Of a stretch of 13,444 bases of DNA, positions 6,965 through 13,444 are shown piece after piece. A model generated the notes under the pieces. It did no database searches, was not told where the DNA came from, and was given only the letters and a program-made list of their open reading frames with translations. This DNA is from Putridiphycobacter sp045110285 (GTDB lineage: Bacteria; Bacteroidota; Bacteroidia; Flavobacteriales_D; Crocinitomicaceae): contig JBGCGA010000112.1 of NCBI GenBank assembly GCA_045110285.1, forward strand, positions 1 to 13,444. The letters are read 5' to 3'. The stretch's first letter is position 1. Each line of letters starts with the position of its first letter. The translations under genes were made by a program, and so were the position numbers.

Positions 6965-7789
6965 ATGGAACTAAAAAAATATGAAAAAATAGAAACCTCT
7001 CAGTGGGGTGAGGACGGTGTGATTGCTGAAATTTTTTCTCGAATAGGATCTTACAAACCGGTTTGTATTGAGTTTGGTGCTTGGGATGGGAAGCACCTGA
7101 GCAACTGCTGGAACTTGTGGCATAATGAAGGTTGGGATGCCATTTTACTAGAAAGCGATAATGAGAGGGCTGCTGCATTAAAACAAAGCACTATTAAATT
7201 ACCGCAAGTACAATGTTTGAGTAAAAAGGTAGAAATTAATGGAGAAAACTCTTTAGATGCTATTTTAGACAATATTCAGTTGACCAAACAAATCGATTTA
7301 TTATCGATAGATATTGACTCAGATGATTATGCCATATTTGAGTCACTGAACAGGAGCCCAAGAGTGATAGTCATTGAATATAATCCCACTATTCCTCCGC
7401 ATATCGACTTGGTACAAAAACCAGGATCTGATCTTGGTAATTCTATTTCTGCCATTTGCAAACTCGCTCAAAAGAAAAATTACAAGCTTGCTCATGTCAC
7501 GTATACGAATATAATCTTGGTAAATGATCAAGACTGGGAGAAACTGAACATTTCCGAAGTAGACTATTTTAAAGCTTTTCCATATGAAAAACTAACTTGT
7601 GTGATAAACACGTACAGCGGAGACACCATTCTCTCTCAACCTCCGCCATATAACGGAGGATATTTAGCAAAAGTGAATAACAGTGTCAAACACGCCATTA
7701 AATCAAAGTTCATCTCAAAAGATGAATTTAAAAAACCGACTTATATAACAGATGGTCAATTAGTGTATTGCGAAATTAAAAAGAAATGA
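6965..7789 (+). CDS. FkbM-like SAM-dependent methyltransferase-fold protein
   Basis: Probably a cytoplasmic methyltransferase that modifies a sugar of the surface glycan. The 274 residues open with SQWGEDGVIAEIF (12-24). Then come an SAM motif I-like strand-loop, CIEFGAWDGKHLSN (34-47), an acidic residue after the second strand (LLESD, 61-65), DLLSIDIDSDDY (111-122) and VIEYNPTIPP (136-145). This is the layout of FkbM/Methyltransf_21-type proteins found in polysaccharide clusters, although the match to classical FkbM is loose. The C-terminal ~90 residues are not recognised. It is the first gene of the rightward cluster, and its TGA overlaps the ATG of the fucosyltransferase gene (ATGA). The acceptor is unknown, and a non-enzymatic Rossmann-fold role cannot be excluded. 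Confidence 0.68.
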   Translation: MELKKYEKIETSQWGEDGVIAEIFSRIGSYKPVCIEFGAWDGKHLSNCWNLWHNEGWDAILLESDNERAAALKQSTIKLPQVQCLSKKVEINGENSLDAILDNIQLTKQIDLLSIDIDSDDYAIFESLNRSPRVIVIEYNPTIPPHIDLVQKPGSDLGNSISAICKLAQKKNYKLAHVTYTNIILVNDQDWEKLNISEVDYFKAFPYEKLTCVINTYSGDTILSQPPPYNGGYLAKVNNSVKHAIKSKFISKDEFKKPTYITDGQLVYCEIKKK

Positions 7790-8685
7790 TTTATATCGCT
7801 TTGAAAGGAGGACTTGGCAACCAAATGTTTCAACTGGCAGCTGCTTATAATCTGGCAACAGAAAAAAAAACGCAGCTCAGTGTCATTACAGACGAATTTA
7901 AAAAAGAAGAATCAGAAATTTACACCAAAAGATCTTTTGAATTGGCTTCAGTTTTTGTTTTAGAGGACATTGAAATCGCAAAAAAAAAAGATTATGCCTA
8001 TTTGTTGAAAAATGATTTAACTTCAAGAATTAAGAAGAAACTCTTTAATGGCATTGCCTATTTCGAACCAAATTTACAGTACCAACCAACCATAAAAAAA
8101 TTAGGCAGAAACACTTATTTAAATGGTTATTTCCAATCAGAACAGTATTTTAAAAAACATCAACAAAGTATAAAAGCATTATTTTCCTTTAGAAAAAATC
8201 TCAACAAAAAAACAGAAGACACAGTTAAAATCATTCAGCAAAAGCGCACTTTAGCAATCCATGTGAGAAGAGGCGACTATGTCACCAAACAAAATATTAA
8301 TGCCATCCATGGTAACCTGCCACTGGCTTACTACAAAAAGGCTCTAAAAAACTTTGAACTAGACAAATACAATATTTGCTTTTTTTCAGATGATATTCTT
8401 TGGGTAAAAGAAAAATTCGGGTATTTAGATGCTCGAGAACTCACATTTGTAGACTGGAATCACCATACGGATGCCTGGCAAGACTTGTATTTAATGAGTC
8501 AGTGTGACGATTTTATTATCGCTAATAGTAGCTTTAGTTGGTGGGGAGCATGGCTTTCGGAAAAACCTAACAAAAAAATTATTGCACCTAAAAACTGGTT
8601 TAAAGACAAAAACTTGAATCAATTCACCGGCGATCTAATACCTGATGAGTGGAAACAAATAAGTGAAACTGAAAAATCTTTCTAA
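7786..8685 (+). CDS. Glycosyltransferase family 11, alpha-1,2-fucosyltransferase-like
   Basis: Expected to transfer L-fucose from GDP-fucose onto a galactose or similar residue of a surface glycan repeat unit at the cytoplasmic face. The 299 residues match the family length and carry its main motifs: GGLGNQMFQ (8-16), YLNGYFQSEQYF (111-122), the GDP-fucose-binding HVRRGDY (159-165), FFSDD (199-203) and NSSFSWWGAW (247-256). The start overlaps the preceding stop by four bases, so expression should be coupled to the methyltransferase-like gene. No GDP-fucose synthesis genes (gmd, fcl) are in the window and must lie elsewhere if the donor is made de novo. Family is firm; linkage and acceptor are inferred from the family. 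Confidence 0.92.
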   Translation: MIYIALKGGLGNQMFQLAAAYNLATEKKTQLSVITDEFKKEESEIYTKRSFELASVFVLEDIEIAKKKDYAYLLKNDLTSRIKKKLFNGIAYFEPNLQYQPTIKKLGRNTYLNGYFQSEQYFKKHQQSIKALFSFRKNLNKKTEDTVKIIQQKRTLAIHVRRGDYVTKQNINAIHGNLPLAYYKKALKNFELDKYNICFFSDDILWVKEKFGYLDARELTFVDWNHHTDAWQDLYLMSQCDDFIIANSSFSWWGAWLSEKPNKKIIAPKNWFKDKNLNQFTGDLIPDEWKQISETEKSF

Positions 8686-8690
8686 ATTTG
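8683..8690 (+). promoter_or_regulatory. Possible promoter box overlapping the GT11 stop codon
   Basis: TAAATTTG matches TAnnTTTG and its first three bases are the TAA stop of the fucosyltransferase gene. It lies 41 bp before the next gene and could drive the downstream GT2 and GT4 genes. The A/T-rich context and absent -33 box make it weak. Confidence 0.25.
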
Positions 8691-8730
8691 ATTCATAAAT
8701 CTGTCAACCAACGTATTTGAATTTTACAGT

Positions 8731-9729
8731 TTGAAAAAAACACCAACCATAAGTGTCATATTACCTGCTTATAACGCCGAACGGTTTATTGATGATGCCA
8801 TTCAATCAATTCTCAATCAAACATTTTCAGATTTTGAATTAATCATTATCAATGATGGCTCTACAGATCAAACACTTGCAAAGATAACCAAGTTTAGCGA
8901 CCCAAGAATTACTGTACTGCAACACCAGTCCAATTTAGGTATTGTTGCCAGCCTTAATAAAGGACTTTCTGTATGCCAGGGCGAGTTTATTGCTAGAATG
9001 GACGCGGATGACATCTCTCTTCCCAGGCGGTTTGATATTCAACTAGACTATTTTAGGATGAATAATGCTGTAGACATTGTTTGTGGATTAATGACTTTTT
9101 TTGGTGAAAAACATGGGTTAATTCAACAGCAAACAGAACCATTTAAAGATATGGGAATCAGTTTATTCTTTGAATGCCAAGTCTATCAACCCACCGTCAT
9201 GATAAGACGAAAAATACTAGTAGAAAAAAAACTGTCTTACCGACAGGATTTTGTCTACTGTGAAGATTGGGCACTATGGCTTGACTGCATAGATGCCGAC
9301 TTAACTATTCATAGGTTATCAGATCTACTAGTGATGTATAGAATTTCAGACCAAAACTGTTCAATTGCTTTGCACAACAACTATTTTATCAATAAAAACA
9401 AACTTGACCGCTTGTTACTGGGAATACTTTTTAATAAAGTATCTGAAAGGATGATTGAATTGCAATTCGAACTTGTTTATGCGAAAATACCTACAAAGCC
9501 TTTAAAAGAGCTACTATTGTATTGTAAAAATTTAACCAAAGCCCTTATAAATTTTGGTTTTAGTAGTAAAGATGTTAAAAGAGAAGTTAAAGCAAGGCAA
9601 AAACAATATGGTTTTAGGCTAGCAGACCACCGACCATTGGATGCTCTAATATTTACAATAAAAACGGGTATCTGGAGCTATTCGCTGACAAGATACATTG
9701 GAATTCAAGCCATTAAAAAGATACGCTAA
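8731..9729 (+). CDS. Glycosyltransferase family 2 (GT-A fold), TTG start
   Basis: A nucleotide-sugar glycosyltransferase of 332 residues, probably adding one sugar of a surface polysaccharide repeat. The GT-A landmarks are complete: ISVILPAYNAERF (7-19), IIINDGSTD (38-46), ARMDADD with the metal-binding DxD (88-94), and a CEDWALWLD segment (177-185) in the usual position of the catalytic-base/acceptor region. No membrane helix is visible, and the ~100-residue C-terminal tail is basic and unrecognised. The start is TTG at 8731: the frame is open back only to a stop at 8689-8691, has no ATG in that stretch, and the first GT2 strand begins six residues after the TTG. The stop overlaps the next ATG by one base. 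Donor and linkage cannot be read from sequence. Confidence 0.92.
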   Translation: MKKTPTISVILPAYNAERFIDDAIQSILNQTFSDFELIIINDGSTDQTLAKITKFSDPRITVLQHQSNLGIVASLNKGLSVCQGEFIARMDADDISLPRRFDIQLDYFRMNNAVDIVCGLMTFFGEKHGLIQQQTEPFKDMGISLFFECQVYQPTVMIRRKILVEKKLSYRQDFVYCEDWALWLDCIDADLTIHRLSDLLVMYRISDQNCSIALHNNYFINKNKLDRLLLGILFNKVSERMIELQFELVYAKIPTKPLKELLLYCKNLTKALINFGFSSKDVKREVKARQKQYGFRLADHRPLDALIFTIKTGIWSYSLTRYIGIQAIKKIR

Positions 9730-10958
9730 TGACAGAAAGTAATTCAGAAAAAGAAAAGGTGCTCGTTCTTCTCACGGAATTCTTTCCTGCAGCAAACAAA
9801 GACATATTTTTAAAGCATGATTACACCTTATTGGCATCATCATACAAGCATGTGCATGTTTTCCCAATTACAGATTCTTCAAACCAACATCCTGACTTAC
9901 CAGAAAACATGATCATCCATAAACCACTAGCAAAAATGACTCATCATCAAGGCATGTGGAATATGACGAACAGCCTATTGCTAGCTAAATTGCTTTTATC
10001 GGAAATTCGATATACTACCAATAAATTAGCAGTTCTAAAAAATGCACGGTATCATTTGGCAGAAATAAAATCCGCCATACGTTTAGAATCGGCATTGCAT
10101 TTTTGGACTAAAAAATACAAAACTACATCATTAACATTTCATGCCAGCTTTATGAATATTCACGCCTTGGTGCTTGCCATAGCAAAATATAAAAAACATA
10201 TTAAGCAATATAGCTTTAGAATTAACGGCTACGAGATATTCAATGAACGTTGGGTTAATGGCTATTTACCATATGAACACTTCATATACCAGCAAGCTAA
10301 AATAATCATTGTAAATTCTAACCACAGTTACAATTACAAAACATCATACTGCCCCTTTCCTGAAAAACTAGCCATGAGCTACTATAGCATTCCTAAACAA
10401 GAATTAGCTCCGTTTGATCCTCACTCAATTTTCACCATTGTATCCTGTGCCAGCGTCATCCCTATTAAACGAGTTCATTTAATTGCTGAAGCCGTTACAA
10501 AATTGCCATTTGAAACAAAATGGATTCATTTTGGTGATGGTGAAAATATGCCTGAAATAAAGGAAATTATGACGAAAAGTCCTCAGCACATAAATATTGA
10601 ACTGAAAGGTACGACGGACAATACAGACATTATTTCGTTTTACAAATCAAATACCGTACACCTTTTTGTCCACACCAGTGAATCAGAAGGATTATGTTAC
10701 GCTTTGATGGAAGCTCAAAGTTTCGGCATTCCAACTTTGGCCTGCGGAGCAGGAGGTATAAATGATTTTGTTTCTGACAGCAATGGAAGATTGTTACCAA
10801 TTAATATTGATGCTACAATTTTAGCCCAAGAAATAAATAATTTTAAATTGTCGTCAAAAAACAGGTATGAATTTCGTCTAAAACTTCAAAAGGCTTTTAA
10901 CACAAAATTTGATAATAATGAAATTAAAAAGAAGCTGTCAGATCAGATTAACAGCTAG
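9729..10958 (+). CDS. Glycosyltransferase family 4 (GT-B fold)
   Basis: A 409-residue retaining glycosyltransferase, likely cytoplasmic or peripheral, adding a sugar to a lipid-linked glycan. The C-terminal half carries the GT4 signature: SCASVIPIKRVHLIAEAV (239-256), HFGDGE (267-272), and HTSESEGLCYALMEAQSFGIPTLACGAGG in two adjoining parts at 315-329 and 330-343, which includes the E-x7-E motif (Glu320 and Glu328). The N-terminal half is divergent, with a plausible start VLVLLTEFFPAANKDIF (11-27) matching the first beta strand and donor-side loop. The ATG overlaps the stop of the GT2 gene (TAATG), so the two are coupled. Donor and acceptor are unknown. Confidence 0.9.
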   Translation: MTESNSEKEKVLVLLTEFFPAANKDIFLKHDYTLLASSYKHVHVFPITDSSNQHPDLPENMIIHKPLAKMTHHQGMWNMTNSLLLAKLLLSEIRYTTNKLAVLKNARYHLAEIKSAIRLESALHFWTKKYKTTSLTFHASFMNIHALVLAIAKYKKHIKQYSFRINGYEIFNERWVNGYLPYEHFIYQQAKIIIVNSNHSYNYKTSYCPFPEKLAMSYYSIPKQELAPFDPHSIFTIVSCASVIPIKRVHLIAEAVTKLPFETKWIHFGDGENMPEIKEIMTKSPQHINIELKGTTDNTDIISFYKSNTVHLFVHTSESEGLCYALMEAQSFGIPTLACGAGGINDFVSDSNGRLLPINIDATILAQEINNFKLSSKNRYEFRLKLQKAFNTKFDNNEIKKKLSDQINS

Positions 10959-11186
10959 CCAAATAATTATGTTTAAAGTAAATATTGTTACTAAACGTAG
11001 ACTCTTCCTTAACTACAATGCCTCAATTAGGTCACAAAGCGGATAACAAAGAGCGTATAATAGCTCATGAATCAATATTCACTGGCTAGGCATGACACTA
11101 AAATTTAAATCCAACGAGTGAAATTAATTAAAAAGGATAATTTAGCGTACCGTAAATTTCTTTAGCAAACACAACCTCTAATATTA
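10959..11186. other. 228-bp intergenic stretch before the epimerase gene
   Basis: No protein-coding gene is supported; the longest obvious ATG frame is a 25-codon run from about 10970. An imperfect stem (10971-10981 against 10988-10996, with a 2-base bulge) follows the GT4 gene but has no T-tract, so it is not a convincing terminator. TAAATTTC at 11153-11160 is one base off the Bacteroidota promoter box and lies 26 bp before the epimerase ATG. The gap is long compared with the near-overlapping genes upstream. Confidence 0.6.
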
Positions 11187-12266
11187 ATGTCAAAAAGTAT
11201 ATTTATCTTAATTGGAACAAGACCTAATTTTATCAAAATAACGAGGTTTAAAGAACTAGCATCTAATGCAGGCAAAGAAGTGACTATAATTCATACGGGA
11301 CAACATTTTGACCATAATATGGCCAATGTTTTTTTTGAACAGTTTGAATTGGAACCAGATTATTTTCTTGAAGTTGGAGGACTTTCCCCTGCTTCACAAA
11401 TTGGTCATATCATAATAAAGCTTGAAGAGTTATTTGACAAAATAGGTAAGCCTGACTATTTGGTTGTTCCTGGTGATGTAAACTCAACTTTTGCAGGTGC
11501 AATTGCTGCGAATAAAACTGGAGTTACACTTGTGCACCTTGAAAGTGGTTTGCGTTCACGAGACAAAAAAATGCCGGAAGAGCACAATCGAATTCTGACC
11601 GATTATATGGCAGATATTTGCTTTGTGACAGAATCTTCAGGCATAAAAAACTTAAAAGCCGAAGAAGCGAATTCTGAAATTCATCTTGTTGGTAATACTA
11701 TGATTGATACGCTTATTCACTTTGAACCAAAAATAGATCAGTCAAGAATATTAGAAGACCTTCGTATTAAAGAAAAGCAATATATATTAGCTACATTCCA
11801 CAGGCCTTCAAATGTAGACAGAGTTCAAAAACTGCAGCAGCTTGTCAATATCATAATTGGAATTGCCGAGTATCAGACCTTAGTAATTCCAATGCACCCT
11901 CGAACCATGAAAATGTTGACAAAGTATGATTTAATGAAAAAACTGAAACATTCTAACAACGTAATTATTACCGAACCACTGGGTTATTTTGAATTTCAAA
12001 AACTAATTAAACACAGTACGGCAGTAATTACCGACAGTGGAGGCATTCAAGAGGAAACAACTTTTAGACAAGTGCCCTGCTTAACTATTCGCGAAAATAC
12101 AGAAAGACCGATTACTATTACTGAAGGATCAAACACTTTGGTGCAGTTTAACATGACAGACATTAATTTTTACTTGACTCAAATCATAAAAGGGACGTAC
12201 AAAAAAGGCAGTATACCAGTATTTTGGGACGGAAAAGCGACCAAACGAATATTAGAAATTCTGTGA
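11187..12266 (+). CDS. wecB: UDP-N-acetylglucosamine 2-epimerase, non-hydrolysing
   Basis: Interconverts UDP-GlcNAc and UDP-ManNAc in the cytoplasm, supplying ManNAc (or, after oxidation, ManNAcA) to surface glycans. The 359 residues are slightly shorter than E. coli WecB (376). Family residues are in place: GTRPNFIK (10-17), TGQH (37-40), GDVNST with the catalytic-type Asp97 (96-101), HLESGLRS with Glu119 (117-124), PEEHNR (130-135), TFHRPSNV with His205 (203-210), TDSGGIQEE (282-290) and TERPITITEGSN (305-316). The intact catalytic set argues for an epimerase. WecB homologues acting on other UDP-sugars (WbpI- or Cap5G-like) share these motifs, so the exact substrate is less sure. Unlike its tightly packed neighbours, it has about 230 bp of non-coding DNA on both sides. 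Confidence 0.9.
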   Translation: MSKSIFILIGTRPNFIKITRFKELASNAGKEVTIIHTGQHFDHNMANVFFEQFELEPDYFLEVGGLSPASQIGHIIIKLEELFDKIGKPDYLVVPGDVNSTFAGAIAANKTGVTLVHLESGLRSRDKKMPEEHNRILTDYMADICFVTESSGIKNLKAEEANSEIHLVGNTMIDTLIHFEPKIDQSRILEDLRIKEKQYILATFHRPSNVDRVQKLQQLVNIIIGIAEYQTLVIPMHPRTMKMLTKYDLMKKLKHSNNVIITEPLGYFEFQKLIKHSTAVITDSGGIQEETTFRQVPCLTIRENTERPITITEGSNTLVQFNMTDINFYLTQIIKGTYKKGSIPVFWDGKATKRILEIL

Positions 12267-12496
12267 CAAATGCAAATTTGCCAGCTAAGTGTAATAATCT
12301 TAAGACAAAGAATGATAAAATTTGCTTTTATTTAATTGACGCATTTATGCAAAAAATTGTATTTTGAGCGCCTGTAATTAATAGAGGGGCCCAGAAAAAG
12401 CCTTCAAATTATGCACAGCTTTGACTCAGGAAATGAATGAGAAATTCTAAGCCGGAGAAAAGGAATCAATTTACTATTAAACGATTTTAAAATTAC
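12267..12496. other. 230-bp intergenic stretch before the last glycosyltransferase gene
   Basis: No coding frame is supported. Features seen: a 10-bp palindrome GCAAATTTGC at 12272-12281 just after the epimerase stop; a distant matching arm AAATTTGC at 12318-12325 followed by TTTTATTT; and TATTTTGA (12360-12367), close to but not matching the promoter box. By eye I see no similarity to the other long gap at 10959-11186. Confidence 0.55.
12272..12325 (+). terminator. Weak terminator candidate after the epimerase gene
   Basis: GCAAATTT (12272-12279) can pair with AAATTTGC (12318-12325), and TTTTATTT follows. The loop is 38 bases long and the stem only 8 bp with two G-C pairs, so efficiency would be doubtful. 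Position right after the epimerase gene is the main support. Confidence 0.25.
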
Positions 12497-13444
12497 ATGA
12501 CACCTCTCTTTTCAATCATTACACCAAGCTATAACAAAGCTCAGTATATTTCTTCAATGATAGAATCAGTTTTGGATCAGACTGAAACTAATTGGGAATT
12601 AATAGTAATTGATGACGGATCAACAGATGGTACAAAAGAGATTTTAAAACAATTTGAACATACAGATAAACGTTTCAATTTTAAATATCACTCAGAAAAT
12701 AAAGGAGCAAATTATTGCAGAAATTTGGGGGTCGCTTTAGCTAGCGGAACATATACTATATTTGTTGATGCAGACGATTTAATTGCCTCGTTCTGCCTAA
12801 ACCAAAGAAAGCAAGCCATTAAAACTAAAACTGAAGCTGATATTTGGATTTTTAATATGGCTGTATTTAATTATAAAATTGGTGATTTACCTAGCTCAAA
12901 AAATTGGATAGTTTCTGATCGAACCGAAAAATTCTTGGAATTGTTTTTAAACCATTCCATTCCTTGGCAAACTATGCAAAGCACTTGGAGAACCTCGTAC
13001 TTAATAGAATTTGGGGGATTTGATCCTGAATTTAGAGAATTTGATGATGTTGAAGTACATACCTCTGCTATTTTACATGGAGCTCGTATAATGCCGTTTA
13101 AACATTTGCCTGTTGATGTCTTTTATCGAATTGACGAGAATAGAAAAGAGCGAAGTGTCTTTGATCATCAAACATTAATTGTATCAACTGCTATTAAATA
13201 CTACTCCAAATTTTTTCCAAAAGTTAAATCTGAAAAAAATAGAAAACTACTATCAGGATCTTTATTCCAACCCCTCACCTCTTTGTGTTGGCAACACCGA
13301 AAGAATAAAATTACGACAGCTGAATTTACTAGATTGAAAAACAAATTAATTGAGGCTTGCCAATATGAACAGCATCAAAAAAAAATGAATCTGTACCAAA
13401 AAATCAGTAAAGCTTTACCTTTTCATTTGCCAGGTTTAAAAAAA
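12497..13444 (+). CDS. Glycosyltransferase family 2 (3' end beyond window)
   Basis: A second GT-A glycosyltransferase. 316 codons are visible from the ATG at 12497 and the frame is still open at the right edge. Seen: FSIITPSYNKAQYI (5-18), LIVIDDGSTDGT (35-46), a ASGTYTIFVDADD segment with the DxD (82-94), and GGFDPEFREFDDVEV (173-187), which carries the acidic residues usual near the acceptor site. FHLPGLKK near the edge resembles the end of such proteins, so most of the protein is probably present. It differs clearly from the GT2 at 8731 outside the shared motifs, so it is not a recent duplicate. It probably adds a further sugar of the same glycan; donor unknown. Confidence 0.9.
   Translation, partial: MTPLFSIITPSYNKAQYISSMIESVLDQTETNWELIVIDDGSTDGTKEILKQFEHTDKRFNFKYHSENKGANYCRNLGVALASGTYTIFVDADDLIASFCLNQRKQAIKTKTEADIWIFNMAVFNYKIGDLPSSKNWIVSDRTEKFLELFLNHSIPWQTMQSTWRTSYLIEFGGFDPEFREFDDVEVHTSAILHGARIMPFKHLPVDVFYRIDENRKERSVFDHQTLIVSTAIKYYSKFFPKVKSEKNRKLLSGSLFQPLTSLCWQHRKNKITTAEFTRLKNKLIEACQYEQHQKKMNLYQKISKALPFHLPGLKK

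Noticed and set aside
10970..11047. 25-codon ATG frame in the gap after the GT4 gene
   Set aside because: No recognisable features, no hydrophobic or repeated pattern, and the length is expected by chance.
11051..11066. GAGC...GCTC inverted repeat enclosing TATAAT
   Set aside because: Four-base arms are expected by chance, and the Bacteroidota housekeeping promoter uses TAnnTTTG, not TATAAT.
8731..13444. The two GT2 genes as a tandem duplication
   Set aside because: They share only the generic GT-A motifs; the sequences around the DxD and the C-terminal halves differ clearly.
1..13444. CRISPR array, tRNA, transposon ends, integrase or defence system
   Set aside because: No regularly spaced repeats, tRNA-like cloverleaf, transposase-like protein or terminal inverted repeats were seen on either strand.

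Overview
The window is low-G+C DNA from a member of the Bacteroidota, most likely a Flavobacteriales-type bacterium. Four things point there. A DUF4271 membrane protein sits directly upstream of a Bacteroidota-style uroporphyrinogen-III synthase. A secreted protein carries a C-terminal type IX secretion (T9SS type A) sorting domain. Promoter-like TAnnTTTG boxes lie upstream of several genes. The starts lack Shine-Dalgarno sequences.

Layout. (1) 1-2289 is housekeeping: a leftward acyl-CoA dehydrogenase of glutaryl-CoA dehydrogenase type, cut by the window edge, then rightward DUF4271 and hemD. (2) A bidirectional terminator hairpin at 2317-2341 closes hemD and the converging leftward operon. 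(3) 6757-2324 (leftward) is the most distinctive part. Its transcription order is a ~1036-residue T9SS-exported, adhesin-like protein; a 78-residue secreted Pro/Gly-rich protein ending in a PID-CTERM sorting signal; an exosortase with its Cys/Arg/His triad intact; and a 160-residue polytopic membrane protein that overlaps the exosortase gene. A terminator-like hairpin with a T-tract sits between substrate and exosortase genes and may act as an attenuator. (4) A 207-bp divergent intergenic region leads into (5) a rightward surface-glycan cluster, 6965 to the window end: FkbM-like methyltransferase, GT11 fucosyltransferase, GT2, GT4, a WecB-type UDP-GlcNAc 2-epimerase and a second GT2 cut by the window edge.

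Working model (inference): the exosortase operon processes a tiny surface peptide and is transcribed divergently from genes that build a fucose- and possibly ManNAc-containing polysaccharide. This resembles the known link between exosortases and exopolysaccharide loci in PEP-CTERM bacteria. The putative mature peptide is only about 26 residues, has two cysteines, and shares its operon with a T9SS cargo. That combination of two sorting routes in one transcription unit is the most interesting thing here.

No tRNA, rRNA, CRISPR array, insertion sequence or integrase was seen. No intergenic stretch exceeds about 230 bp; the two longest flank the epimerase gene. Residue positions are hand-counted and family assignments come from motif recognition, not database searches.
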